This document shows positions 10,064-18,195 of a stretch of DNA of 58,614 bases, piece after piece; position 1 is the first letter of the stretch, and every line of letters begins with the position of its first letter. Source of the DNA: an uncultured Synergistaceae bacterium (GTDB lineage: Bacteria; Synergistota; Synergistia; Synergistales; Aminiphilaceae). The notes under the pieces were generated by a model. It worked only from the letters and a program-made list of their open reading frames with translations. It searched no databases and was not told where the DNA came from. The position numbers and the translations under genes were made by a program. The stretch is taken from assembly GCA_937868015.1 (NCBI GenBank), contig CALMLW010000351.1, positions 1 to 58,614 of the forward strand. The letters are read 5' to 3'.

Positions 10064-10231
10064 GGAGATCTCCTCCTTCGCGTCGATGGCTTTTCCCCCT
10101 CAAGAGCGGTCCTTATCTGTCAGGAAAAAGGTCACCGCAGTAATGCGGCACCGATTATCCCATACAACGATCCAGAGGAAAAGAGGGCGCGACGGAGGGC
10201 ATCGCACGACGCGCGCTCGGGAAAAGTTCTC

Positions 10232-10261
10232 TTGCGTCGAAGACGGGCCTTGTGCTAGAAT
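10232..10261 (+). promoter_or_regulatory. Sigma-70-type promoter of rpsT
   Basis: TTGCGT at 10232-10237 and TAGAAT at 10256-10261, separated by 18 nt, about 34 nt upstream of the rpsT start and just ahead of its GGGAGG ribosome binding site. Confidence 0.6.
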
Positions 10262-10294
10262 GAGACCCGCTTGTGATAAAGGGAGGTGAAAGGA

Positions 10295-10567
10295 GTGCCG
10301 AACAAGAAGTCCGCCAAATCCCGCGTGATCACCGCCGAGCGAAACCGGGTCTACAACCGCTTCTGGAGCAGCCGATGCAAGACCGTGGGCAAGCGCGTCA
10401 TGGAAGCCGTGGCCGGTGGAAACGCGGAAGTGGCTCAAAACCGCCTGAACGAGGCCCAGTCCGTCTTGGACAAGGCCGTGGTGAAGGGCGTCATGCAGCG
10501 CAACACCGCCGCCCGGCGCAAGGCGCGTCTGGCCAGGCTCGTGAAGTCCCTCACGCTCCAGGCGTAG
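10295..10567 (+). CDS. rpsT: 30S ribosomal protein S20
   Basis: Binds 16S rRNA in the body of the 30S subunit. The protein begins MPNKKSAKSRVITAERNR, the standard S20 opening, and ends in the basic NTAARRKARLARLVKS helix. I take the GTG at 10295: it gives the family's normal N-terminus and has GGGAGG 8 nt upstream. A GTG at 10286 would add three residues and overlap that ribosome binding site. At 90 residues it is the usual length. The gene stands alone on the plus strand with its own promoter and terminator, between two minus-strand units. Confidence 0.97.
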   Translation: MPNKKSAKSRVITAERNRVYNRFWSSRCKTVGKRVMEAVAGGNAEVAQNRLNEAQSVLDKAVVKGVMQRNTAARRKARLARLVKSLTLQA

Positions 10568-10621
10568 CTTCCCGTCTTCTGCGGTCAAAGGCCTCGAATT
10601 TTTCGAAAGATGGACGTTCCC

Positions 10622-10651
10622 AGGGGTGGGGGTCGCGAGGCTCCCACCCCT
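10622..10651 (+). terminator. Rho-independent terminator after rpsT
   Basis: AGGGGTGGG (10622-10630) pairs perfectly with CCCACCCCT (10643-10651), a 9-bp stem with a 12-nt loop. It is followed by TTTCTC, about 55 nt past the rpsT stop. Confidence 0.7.
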
Positions 10652-10769
10652 TTCTCGCGCCATTCCCCCCGGGATCCTCGGGGAGGCCCCTAGGCTTCTA
10701 GAAGGGCTCCCCGGGACCCAGCCATCCTCCGGGCCCTTCTTTGGCCGTGGCCCCCGCCGTGGCTCCCCG

Positions 10770-11705
10770 TCATCCCCTCCCCGCGTCCAGTAAGCGCAGG
10801 AGAACCATGTCCATCCCCACCCACCCCGCGCCTTTTCCCCACTTTTCGGCGCAGAGCAGGGCGATAAGTTCCGCCACCGCTCTCTGGATCGCCCGGGGAG
10901 GATAATGGCGTCCCGCCTCCGCCGCCAGGCGCCGGGCGTAATCCCGCACCCCCTGAGCCGCATAGATCTTTTCCAGATCGGCGCCGGTGAAGCACGTGGC
11001 CAAAAAGGCGATGTGCAGGCGATTGTAGAGGGCCGTGCCCACAGGCAGGAGCTCTTCGGAGCGGCGCAAGAGCCCCAGCGTTTTCATCACCTCGGAGCGA
11101 TTTTTTCGGCACACCCCATCCAGCAGGGAGAGTACCAAACCGTGCCCCTCGTCGACGCAAAGGGAGCGCACCAGCGCCCCCCCCACCTCATTTCCCCGGG
11201 AAGCCATGGCGAGCTTGGCGATCTCCTGCCGTAGCTCCTCGGGATCCTCGTACCACTCCCCTAAGAGGGCCCCGGCCTCTGCGGAAAGTCGGGCGCCCTC
11301 CTCGGCCGCGAGGGCCTCGATCCAACGCTTTCGCGCCGCGCCCCATCGGGGAGGGGCCTCCACCCGATCCACGGTGCACCGGGCCAAGGCCTCGGAGGAA
11401 AGGAACTTTCGGCCGTCCCCGTCGTAAACCGCCAAAAAAACCGTAGGGGACCCCGGGGGCTCCAAGGAAGGCTCAAGCTCCGGGGGAAAGGGACCCAAGG
11501 CGCTCGCCTTTTCCAACACCAGGACGCTTTTTTTCTCGAAGAGGCTCGCCCCACCGAAAGAGGCAAAGAGCTCTCCCCAGGGGCGATCGCCGTGCTCAAA
11601 ACGCCCCTCGCAGGCATACCCTTCCCGGCCATGGCGATCCAGCGCCTCGGAGATGAGGCGTCGCTGGGAGCTCCCCCCGGCGTCCACCACGTGCAGATGA
11701 GGCAC
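10770..11705 (-). CDS. holA: DNA polymerase III subunit delta
   Basis: Delta is the clamp-loader subunit that opens the beta sliding clamp. The 311-residue protein has the low-conservation HolA pattern: an N-terminal AAA-like domain (FASFGGASLFEKKSVLVLEK), a middle LLGEWYEDPEELRQEIAKL helix pair and a C-terminal helical collar (GTALYNRLHIAFLA; PPRAIQRAVAELIALL). Length suits the family (about 330). The GTG start directly follows the leuS TAA stop (TAAGTG), so it is probably co-transcribed and coupled to leuS. Confidence 0.9.
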   Translation of the reverse strand: MPHLHVVDAGGSSQRRLISEALDRHGREGYACEGRFEHGDRPWGELFASFGGASLFEKKSVLVLEKASALGPFPPELEPSLEPPGSPTVFLAVYDGDGRKFLSSEALARCTVDRVEAPPRWGAARKRWIEALAAEEGARLSAEAGALLGEWYEDPEELRQEIAKLAMASRGNEVGGALVRSLCVDEGHGLVLSLLDGVCRKNRSEVMKTLGLLRRSEELLPVGTALYNRLHIAFLATCFTGADLEKIYAAQGVRDYARRLAAEAGRHYPPRAIQRAVAELIALLCAEKWGKGAGWVGMDMVLLRLLDAGRG

Positions 11706-14192
11706 TTACGCCTTCACCACCACGTTCACGAGTTTTCCTGGCACCGCCACCACCTTGATGACGTTTTTGCCCTCCAGCCGATCTCGTACGGCGGGGTGAT
11801 TCAACACTCGCTGCTGTAGCTCTTCGGCCGATAGTCCGGCGGGGACTTCCAGGCGCTCCCGCACCTTGCCATTTTCTTGGAATACGACGGTCACCGCCTC
11901 TTCCACCAAGGCCTCTGGCTGGGCCTGGGGCCAGATCCCCCGGGCCAGGCACTCCTCGTGCCCCGTCATGGCCCATAGCTCCTCGCAGATATGGGGCGTG
12001 AAGGGAGAAAGGCACGTCAGGAGGGTCTCCACTCCTTCCCGGAAAAGCGCTCTCTGGGTCGCATCGGCGGGACGATAGTCCCCCAGGGCGTTGGCCAACT
12101 CCATGAGGCGGGCCACGGCGGTGTTGAACTGGCGCTCTTCTTCGATGTCCCGAGTCACCCGGTCAATGGTGCGGTGGATGACCCGTTTCAGATCCCGGGA
12201 GGCTCGATCCCCCAAAGCTTCCAGGGAAGGGCCCTCCGCCGGGGCACTTTGAAGCTCTGAAAGCCGATCTTCCACCAGCCGCCAGACCCGATTCAGGAAT
12301 CGATGGGATCCCTCCACTCCCTGGTCGGACCAGTCCAAATCCCGCTCCGGAGGGGCGGCGAAGAGAATGAAAAGCCGGGCGGTGTCCGCGCCGTACTTTT
12401 TGATGATCTCGTCGGGATCCACCACGTTCCCCTTGGACTTGGACATCTTGGCCCCATCTTTTATGACCATGCCCTGGGTGAGGAGGTTGCGGAAGGGCTC
12501 CCGCACCGACAGATACCCCATATCCGCCAGGGCCTTGGTGAAAAATCTAGCGTAAATGAGATGGAGACAAGCGTGCTCAATGCCGCCGATGTACTGATCC
12601 ACGTCCATCCAGTAGTCCACGTCTTCTTTCAAGAAGGGAGCTTGCTTCGTCCAAGGGGAGGTGTAGCGCAGGAAGTACCAGGACGAGCAGATGAAGGTGT
12701 CCATGGTGTCCGTCTCGCGCACCGCTGCCCCACCGCAGGAGGGGCAACGGGTGTTTTTCCAGTGATCCGCCTCCGGCAAGGGACTTCTCCCTCCGTCCAG
12801 AAGTTTGACATCCGTGGGCAGCACCACGGGAAGCTCTTCTTCGGGGATGGGCACCACGCCGCAGCGATCGCAGTAGACCATGGGGATGGGGGCCCCCCAG
12901 AAGCGTTGGCGAGAGATGAGCCAATCTCGGAGGCGGTAGTTCACCTCTCGGGTACCCAGCCCCTGCTCCTCCGCCCAGGCGGTCATGCGGGGAATGGCCT
13001 CCGCCGTGGGCAGACCGTCGAAGTCGCCGCTGCTTACCTGAATGCCATTTTCATCAAAGGCCCGATCCATGGAGGCCCCGTCCAACGAGGAGCCGTCGGC
13101 GGGGGCGATGACCACCCGCACGGGGATATGGAACTTTCGGGCGAACTCGAAGTCCCGCTGGTCGTGGGCCGGAACGCCCATGATGGCTCCGGTGCCGTAA
13201 TCCATGAGGATGTAGTTGGCGATCCAGATGGGCACTTGCTCGCCGTTCACGGGGTTTATGGCATAGTGGCCGGTGAAAAGGCCCTTCTTCTCCCCTCCCA
13301 GGGCGGTGCGTTCGATCTCGCTGGCGGATATCACCGATTGGACAAACTCTCGAATTCGATCTCCTTCGGGGGACGTGGCGGCGAGGCGTTCCACCAGGGG
13401 GTGCTCCGGGGCCAGTGCCAGGAAGGTGACGCCGTAGATGGTGTCGAAGCGCGTGGTAAAGGTCTCGATGCGCTCTTCGGTGCCCTTAAGGGTAAAAGAG
13501 AGGCGAACTCCCTCGGAGCGACCGATCCAGTGGGCCTGCATGATCCGCACCCGGTCGGGCCACCCCGGGAGCCGATCCAGGCTTTCCAAAAGCTCCTGGG
13601 CGTAGGCCGTAATGCGGAAAAACCACTGCTCCAGCCCCCGCTTGGTCACGAGGGAATGGCACCTCCAGCAATGTCCTCCGTCGATGACCTGCTCGTTGGC
13701 AAGGACCGTGGCACAGTCGGGACACCAGTTCACCTGGGCATGCTTGCGATACACCAGGCCTTTTTTGTAAAACTGCAGGAAGAGCCACTGGGTCCAACGG
13801 TAGTAATCCGGGTGACAGGTCTCCACCCTGCGGCGCCAGTCGTAGCTGCACCCCATGTGCTTGAGTTGATCGGTCATGTGCTCTATGTTCTTCCAGGTCC
13901 AGGCGTTGGGGTGCACGCCGAACTTGATGGCGGCGTTCTCCGCCGGGAGGCCAAAGGCGTCGAAGCCCATGGGGTGCAACACGTTATAGCCGTTCATAAA
14001 AAGATACCTGCTCAACAGGTCCCCGATGGAGTAATTCCGCAGGTGCCCCATGTGCAGCGCCCCACTGGGGTAGGGAAACATTTCCAGGCAGTAGAACTTC
14101 GGCTTTTCCTCGTGGGCTTCGGTATGAAAAACCCCTTTACGTTCCCAGTAAGACTGCCACTTGGCCTCCACAGCGGAAAAATCGTAACCCAT
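11706..14192 (-). CDS. leuS: Leucyl-tRNA synthetase
   Basis: Charges tRNA-Leu. Class I signatures are HMGHL at residues 47-51 and KMSKS near residue 582 (DGAKMSKSKGNVVDPDEI). The CP1 editing domain lies between them (MGVPAHDQRDFEFA; TTRFDTIYG), so it is an editing-competent enzyme. Length 828 is normal for bacterial LeuRS, and the C-terminal domain ends in the usual KVVAVPGKLVNVVV. The ATG at 14192 begins the canonical MGYDFSAVEAKWQ. holA follows immediately. A promoter with a consensus -10 sits about 100 nt upstream. No T-box motif is visible in this leader, unlike argG. Confidence 0.98.
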   Translation of the reverse strand: MGYDFSAVEAKWQSYWERKGVFHTEAHEEKPKFYCLEMFPYPSGALHMGHLRNYSIGDLLSRYLFMNGYNVLHPMGFDAFGLPAENAAIKFGVHPNAWTWKNIEHMTDQLKHMGCSYDWRRRVETCHPDYYRWTQWLFLQFYKKGLVYRKHAQVNWCPDCATVLANEQVIDGGHCWRCHSLVTKRGLEQWFFRITAYAQELLESLDRLPGWPDRVRIMQAHWIGRSEGVRLSFTLKGTEERIETFTTRFDTIYGVTFLALAPEHPLVERLAATSPEGDRIREFVQSVISASEIERTALGGEKKGLFTGHYAINPVNGEQVPIWIANYILMDYGTGAIMGVPAHDQRDFEFARKFHIPVRVVIAPADGSSLDGASMDRAFDENGIQVSSGDFDGLPTAEAIPRMTAWAEEQGLGTREVNYRLRDWLISRQRFWGAPIPMVYCDRCGVVPIPEEELPVVLPTDVKLLDGGRSPLPEADHWKNTRCPSCGGAAVRETDTMDTFICSSWYFLRYTSPWTKQAPFLKEDVDYWMDVDQYIGGIEHACLHLIYARFFTKALADMGYLSVREPFRNLLTQGMVIKDGAKMSKSKGNVVDPDEIIKKYGADTARLFILFAAPPERDLDWSDQGVEGSHRFLNRVWRLVEDRLSELQSAPAEGPSLEALGDRASRDLKRVIHRTIDRVTRDIEEERQFNTAVARLMELANALGDYRPADATQRALFREGVETLLTCLSPFTPHICEELWAMTGHEECLARGIWPQAQPEALVEEAVTVVFQENGKVRERLEVPAGLSAEELQQRVLNHPAVRDRLEGKNVIKVVAVPGKLVNVVVKA

Positions 14193-14286
14193 GGCTCTTC
14201 CTCCCTCTCATTTCGGCGGGCCGGGCGAAAACGTCTCGGGGGGGATAGGCCCCTCGTCGCTTCCGGTGCTCGTTCCGTTCCGCGCC

Positions 14287-14316
14287 ATTATAGCCATCTC
14301 CCCCCTTTTCGCGCAA
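14287..14316 (-). promoter_or_regulatory. Sigma-70-type promoter of leuS-holA
   Basis: On the minus strand TTGCGC (14311-14316), 18 nt, then TATAAT (14287-14292), about 95 nt upstream of leuS. An A-run lies beside the -35 on the plus strand. Confidence 0.65.
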
Positions 14317-14423
14317 AAAAATTCTTTCCGGAAGGAGTTCCCGGAGGTCTAGGGGGGGCCCCCTCACCGATCGCCCCGGGGAAAAATCGAAGGGGGCCGA
14401 CCGGTCATCCCCTTAACGAAGCC

Positions 14424-14455
14424 GATGGGGCTGCAGTCATGGCCACAGCCCCATC
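14424..14455 (-). terminator. Hairpin spanning the end of the ELM1-like gene
   Basis: GATGGGGCTG (14424-14433) and CAGCCCCATC (14446-14455) make a perfect 10-bp stem with a 12-nt loop that contains the stop codon. There is no good T-run after it on the minus strand, so a termination role is uncertain. Confidence 0.4.
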
Positions 14456-15615
14456 AACCAGGCCGCCGCCCGGCGGGCCTCATTGGGGGGAGGGGTATCG
14501 AAGCGCCCCACCCGGTCCCAGGGCCAGGCCTCGGGATCGGGGCCACACTCCACGGCATAACCCCGGCGAAAGAACTCCTCGAAGAGGGCGTCGAAACGAA
14601 TTGCCCCCCCCAGGGCTCCCTCTCCCCAGACGCCCCAACGGACGAGTTTCGTCCCGGCGTGGCCCCACCATCCCCGGAGGCCCCCCCGGCGCTCCACCCT
14701 CAGGAGCCCCAGGCGATGTCCCCCCGAAAGGGCCTCGGAGACCATGGACACCGAGTCTTCGGTGCAAAAGACCCGGTGGGCCGCGCCCAAGAGGCCGGGG
14801 ACAGGGTTCCAGGGATCCCGGGAAGCCAGGAGGCACAGGCGGACGGCGGACGATGACGCCACGCTCCTAAGCAGGGCCTCTTCGGCCTCCGTCGAGGTGC
14901 GCCGGGAGGTGGTGATGTAAAGGACCGCTCCCCGGGCTTTCGCCGCAGATAAGAGCGCCCCCACACTCCGCTCCATCCAACGGGGAGAAAGGCGGTAATT
15001 CCCGTCGTCCCCTCCGAGGAGCACCGCCCAACGCTCCCAAACTTCCCCTTCTCCTTCGGGCCCCCCGGCGGGGAAGCGCCGCAGAAGTTCCTCCCCCGCT
15101 TCGGCCAGGGCCTGGGGGACGATGGCGTTGGGGGCCCCCAGGGTGACCAAGGTCCAGGGAGAAGGGACGGGGGCGTCGTGCCGGGGGACCACGGCGGCAT
15201 CAAAGGGGGCGGTGCCGAGCACCGACGGAGTCATGAGAGTGACGCACCGGGCTCCTAGGTGTCGGGCCAGCGCCAGGCAAAAAGGGGCGGCCGCGCTTCC
15301 GGCCGAAAGGAAGAGGATGCGCCGGAGGTCCATGCCTTGGTCTTGGGCCCAGATTTTCACGCTCTCAAGCAGAGGAATCCCCGAGGAGGCGGCGAGCCAC
15401 CGGAGTGCCGTGGCCGGATTTCCCCGGCGCAACGTCAGGGCCCGGAGCTTTAGCGCCTGCCATCGGCGCCATCCCACCAGTCGGGGCACGTCGAACTCTT
15501 TTCCCTCCACGCCAAAGTCCCGCCTAAGCCACTCCGCCACGCCCCGGCTCTGGGACAGGTGTCCCCGGAGGCCATCGCTGAGCACGCCCACTCCCTGGAT
15601 GGAGCTTTCGGACAA
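14437..15615 (-). CDS. ELM1 family (DUF1022) putative glycosyltransferase
   Basis: 392 residues. The C-terminal half has the family signature CTEDSVSMVSEALSG, and the N-terminus has GVLSDGLRGHLSQSRG, like the bacterial proteins related to plant ELM1. These have a GT-B-like fold and are predicted, but not proven, to be glycosyltransferases acting near the LPS pathway. Supporting segments are TLMTPSVLGTAPFDAAVVPR, VTLGAPNAI and LLGGDDGNYRL. The start is uncertain: TTG at 15615 is the longest, while GTG codons at 15591 and 15585 (the latter with AGGGAG upstream) would trim about 10 residues. A strong bidirectional hairpin separates it from kdnA, so it is a separate transcript or reached by read-through. 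Specific substrate unknown. Confidence 0.75.
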   Translation of the reverse strand: MSESSIQGVGVLSDGLRGHLSQSRGVAEWLRRDFGVEGKEFDVPRLVGWRRWQALKLRALTLRRGNPATALRWLAASSGIPLLESVKIWAQDQGMDLRRILFLSAGSAAAPFCLALARHLGARCVTLMTPSVLGTAPFDAAVVPRHDAPVPSPWTLVTLGAPNAIVPQALAEAGEELLRRFPAGGPEGEGEVWERWAVLLGGDDGNYRLSPRWMERSVGALLSAAKARGAVLYITTSRRTSTEAEEALLRSVASSSAVRLCLLASRDPWNPVPGLLGAAHRVFCTEDSVSMVSEALSGGHRLGLLRVERRGGLRGWWGHAGTKLVRWGVWGEGALGGAIRFDALFEEFFRRGYAVECGPDPEAWPWDRVGRFDTPPPNEARRAAAWLMGLWP

Positions 15616-15647
15616 CGCCCGCCCCCCCTTTCCCGTTTTTTACTTCG

Positions 15648-15686
15648 AAAGCGCCGGAGAACGTCCCCGCTCTCCGGCGCTTTTTT
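15648..15686. terminator. Strong bidirectional Rho-independent terminator
   Basis: AAAGCGCCGGAGA (15648-15660) and TCTCCGGCGCTTT (15671-15683) form a perfect 13-bp stem with a 10-nt loop. A T6 run follows on the plus strand and TTTCGAAG on the minus strand. It marks the 3' end of the long minus-strand envelope operon after the kdnA-like gene. Confidence 0.85.
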
Positions 15687-15757
15687 CCCCGAAACGATCC
15701 CGAGGGCTCAGCTTTTGCTGGTTCTAGTGGGCAAAGGGCGCCCGTAAAAGGGCCTGT

Positions 15758-16966
15758 CTAAAGCGCGGCCCGGGCCGCCGCCCGAATGGCCGCCACGGTT
15801 TTTTCGATCCGTTCGTCGGGCATGCAGATGTCGATGCCGTAGCACAGGGCCCGGCTCAGGATTCCATGGGTCTTGGGCCACTCCACGGGACGGTAGAGGG
15901 GAGGAGTCTCGGGGGCATGGGGGCAGTCGAAGGGGCAACGTACCCGGGCCCAGGACGCCCCATCTCGGAGGGTCTGCCAGTGCCGGGCGTAGTGCCAGGT
16001 ATTTTCAGACAGAAGGGCGCATCCCACCCCCGCCTCTTTCGATACTTTCTGAAAGACCTTGGCCCGGGCGGCGTCGGGAAGCAGGAAGACCAGCTGGGTA
16101 GCTATTTCTCCGCTGCGATCGGGGAGGTCCCGCAGGGAAAGGCCCTCCACATTTCCCACCCTCTCCAGGATGCGCTTTTTGTTGCTCCGGAGGCGCGCCA
16201 CGGCGTCGTCAAACTTGGCGAGCTGTACCAGCCCCAGGGCGCCCTGGAGCTCGCTCAGGCGGAAGTTGAACCCCAGGCAGGCCTTCTCTTCTGCTCCTCG
16301 ATCAATGGTCTTGCTATGGATATGGCCGTGGTCCGCATAGTACTCCATGCGGCGGTAGAGCTCTTCGTTGTTGGTGACCACGAGCCCCCCTTCTCCCACG
16401 GTGAGGATCTTGTAGGGATCAAGGCTGTAGGTACCCCAGAGACCCATGGTACCCAGGGCCTTGCCCCGATATGTGGCCCCCATGGCCTGACAGCTGTCTT
16501 CCAGCAGGGGGACGCCGTACTCCGTGCACACTTCTTGGATGCGATCCAAATCCGCTGCCGCACCAAACATGTGCACGGGCATGATGCCCCGGGTCCGGTC
16601 AGTGATGTACTCTTCCAACACCGAAGGATCCAGATTTAGGCTTTCGTCGATTTCGGCCAGCACGGGGGTGGCCCCGCACTCCAGGATGGCCTCCACGCTG
16701 GCGATGAAGGTGAAGGGGGTGGTGATGATCTCGTCCCCCGGCCCCACCCCCATGGCCTTCAGCGCCACGTAGAGCGACGCCGTGCCACTGGATACCGCCT
16801 GGCAACGCTTGACGCCGAACTTCGCCGCCACGGCGTTCTCAAACTCCTCCACCCGGTAGATTTCGTCCCGACAGTTCACAAAAGAATAGCGGTGCACCAT
16901 CTTTCGGCGGATCACGTCCGCCAAGGCATCAATTTCTTGTTGGTCAAAGAGTTCAAAACCCGGCAT
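15758..16966 (-). CDS. kdnA: DegT/DnrJ-type aminotransferase, probable Kdo8N aminotransferase (KdnA-like)
   Basis: A PLP-dependent sugar aminotransferase of 402 residues. Family features are AVSSGTASLYVALKAMG, DEIITTPFTFIASVEAILE, MPVHMFG, LLEDSCQAMGA and the Schiff-base lysine near residue 186 in DPYKILTVGEGG. DegT enzymes act on keto- or aldehyde-sugars. Placed directly after an iron alcohol dehydrogenase within a Kdo gene cluster, it matches KdnA, which transaminates the C8 aldehyde of Kdo to give 8-amino-3,8-dideoxy-manno-octulosonate in Shewanella. Start: ATG 16966 shares its A with the kdnB stop (TAATG) and has GGAGG 10 nt upstream. An upstream in-frame start would lie inside kdnB. A dTDP- or UDP-sugar aminotransferase is the alternative. 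Family is certain; substrate is inferred from context. Confidence 0.75.
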   Translation of the reverse strand: MPGFELFDQQEIDALADVIRRKMVHRYSFVNCRDEIYRVEEFENAVAAKFGVKRCQAVSSGTASLYVALKAMGVGPGDEIITTPFTFIASVEAILECGATPVLAEIDESLNLDPSVLEEYITDRTRGIMPVHMFGAAADLDRIQEVCTEYGVPLLEDSCQAMGATYRGKALGTMGLWGTYSLDPYKILTVGEGGLVVTNNEELYRRMEYYADHGHIHSKTIDRGAEEKACLGFNFRLSELQGALGLVQLAKFDDAVARLRSNKKRILERVGNVEGLSLRDLPDRSGEIATQLVFLLPDAARAKVFQKVSKEAGVGCALLSENTWHYARHWQTLRDGASWARVRCPFDCPHAPETPPLYRPVEWPKTHGILSRALCYGIDICMPDERIEKTVAAIRAAARAAL

Positions 16967-18144
16967 TATTCCATCGCCTCCCGATACAGGTTCCGACAAC
17001 TTTCCTCCGTCATGAAGCGGGGATTGTTCTCCATGGGGCGAGCCACCGCCATGGCCTTGGTGGCCAGCTCCGGCAGGAGATCCACCGAGATCTCCTCCTT
17101 GATGATCTTACGTCTCTTGAGATCTTTAAACGTCCTAGGAAGGCCCAGATCCTCCACCAATTCCTCCAGGCCATCGGCGCAGATGAACGCCTGATCCCTC
17201 AGCGAGAGGCCGTCGCCCCCAAATCCCATCAGAGCCGCCGCCTGGGCGTACTTCTCCGGGGCTGCCAGGGCGTTATGGGCTGTCACATAGGGCACCAGCA
17301 GGGCGTTGGCCATGCCGTGTCCCACGCCGAAGACGCTCCCCAGGGGATACGCCAGGGAATGGCAGGCCCCCACCCCGGCGTTGGCCAGCGCCACGCCGCC
17401 GAAGTACGAGGCCAAAAGCATTTCGCTCCGGGCGTGCAGGTCCTTGCCGTTCCAAGTGGCCACCCGGAGATAGCGCCCAATACGCCGCAGGGCTTCTTCG
17501 GCGAAAATGTCGCTAAACACCGAGGCGGCGCGCCCCGTGTAGGCCTCCAGGGCGTGGGTCAGCGCATCCATCCCCGTGGCCGCCGTCACCTCCGGGGGCA
17601 TGGAGAGGGTGAGTTCGGGATCCAAGAGGTTGTAGTCCGAGAAGAGCTTCTCGTCGTTTATGCCCCCCTTGAAGCCGTCGCTCTTGCGGATGAGCACCGC
17701 CGTGAAGGTCACCTCGGATCCCGTACCCGCCGTGGTGGGGATGAGGATCTTTGGCACCCCGCGCTCCTTCACGAGGTTCATGCCCTGGTACTGGGCCGCC
17801 GAGCCCATGTTGGTGATGAGCACGCTCACGGCCTTGGCCACATCCAGGCAGCTTCCTCCCCCCAGGCCCACCACCAGCTGGCAGTCATGCTCCCGGGCCA
17901 GCTCCGCCACCGCATCCGTGGTCTCCACCGATGGTTCGGCTTCCACACCGGAGAAGACGCAGCACTCCACCCCCGCTTCGTGGATCAGTTTCTCGACGCG
18001 ATCCGCCACCCCCAGGCGTTCCATGCTGCCGTCGGTGACCAACACCGCCCTCTCCGCCCGAAGGGATTTGGCCAACTCTCCCACTTTGGAAACGACGCCG
18101 GGGCCAAACTGGGTCCGCCCCGCCAAAAACATTTGCGCGTTCAC
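16966..18144 (-). CDS. kdnB: Iron-containing alcohol dehydrogenase, probable Kdo 8-dehydrogenase (KdnB-like)
   Basis: 392 residues of the group III (metal-dependent) alcohol dehydrogenase family. It has the NAD-binding VGLGGGSCLDVAK, the PTTAGTGSEVT loop, and metal-ligand motifs ATGMDALTHALEAY (Asp/His) and GACHSLAYPLGSVFGVGHGMA (two His). In Shewanella oneidensis KdnB oxidises the C8 hydroxyl of Kdo to an aldehyde for transamination by KdnA. The gene order kdsB-kdsA-kdsD-waaA-kdnB-kdnA makes that role much more likely than general alcohol metabolism. GTG start at 18144 with AGGAG upstream. The stop is fused to the next start as TAATG. Family certain, substrate inferred. Confidence 0.75.
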   Translation of the reverse strand: MNAQMFLAGRTQFGPGVVSKVGELAKSLRAERAVLVTDGSMERLGVADRVEKLIHEAGVECCVFSGVEAEPSVETTDAVAELAREHDCQLVVGLGGGSCLDVAKAVSVLITNMGSAAQYQGMNLVKERGVPKILIPTTAGTGSEVTFTAVLIRKSDGFKGGINDEKLFSDYNLLDPELTLSMPPEVTAATGMDALTHALEAYTGRAASVFSDIFAEEALRRIGRYLRVATWNGKDLHARSEMLLASYFGGVALANAGVGACHSLAYPLGSVFGVGHGMANALLVPYVTAHNALAAPEKYAQAAALMGFGGDGLSLRDQAFICADGLEELVEDLGLPRTFKDLKRRKIIKEEISVDLLPELATKAMAVARPMENNPRFMTEESCRNLYREAME

Positions 18145-18195
18145 GATCCACCACGCTCCTTCTCTTTTTTCCCGGGGGGAAAAACACCCTCCCCC

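Noticed and set aside
12303-14870. 855-codon plus-strand open frame over leuS
   Set aside because: Fully antisense to an intact leucyl-tRNA synthetase with all motifs; its translation resembles no protein family.
15758-18144. kdnB/kdnA as a general alcohol dehydrogenase and a dTDP-sugar aminotransferase
   Set aside because: Not excluded by sequence alone, but no nucleotide-sugar dehydratase or glycan-export gene is nearby, while every Kdo gene is in the same operon.
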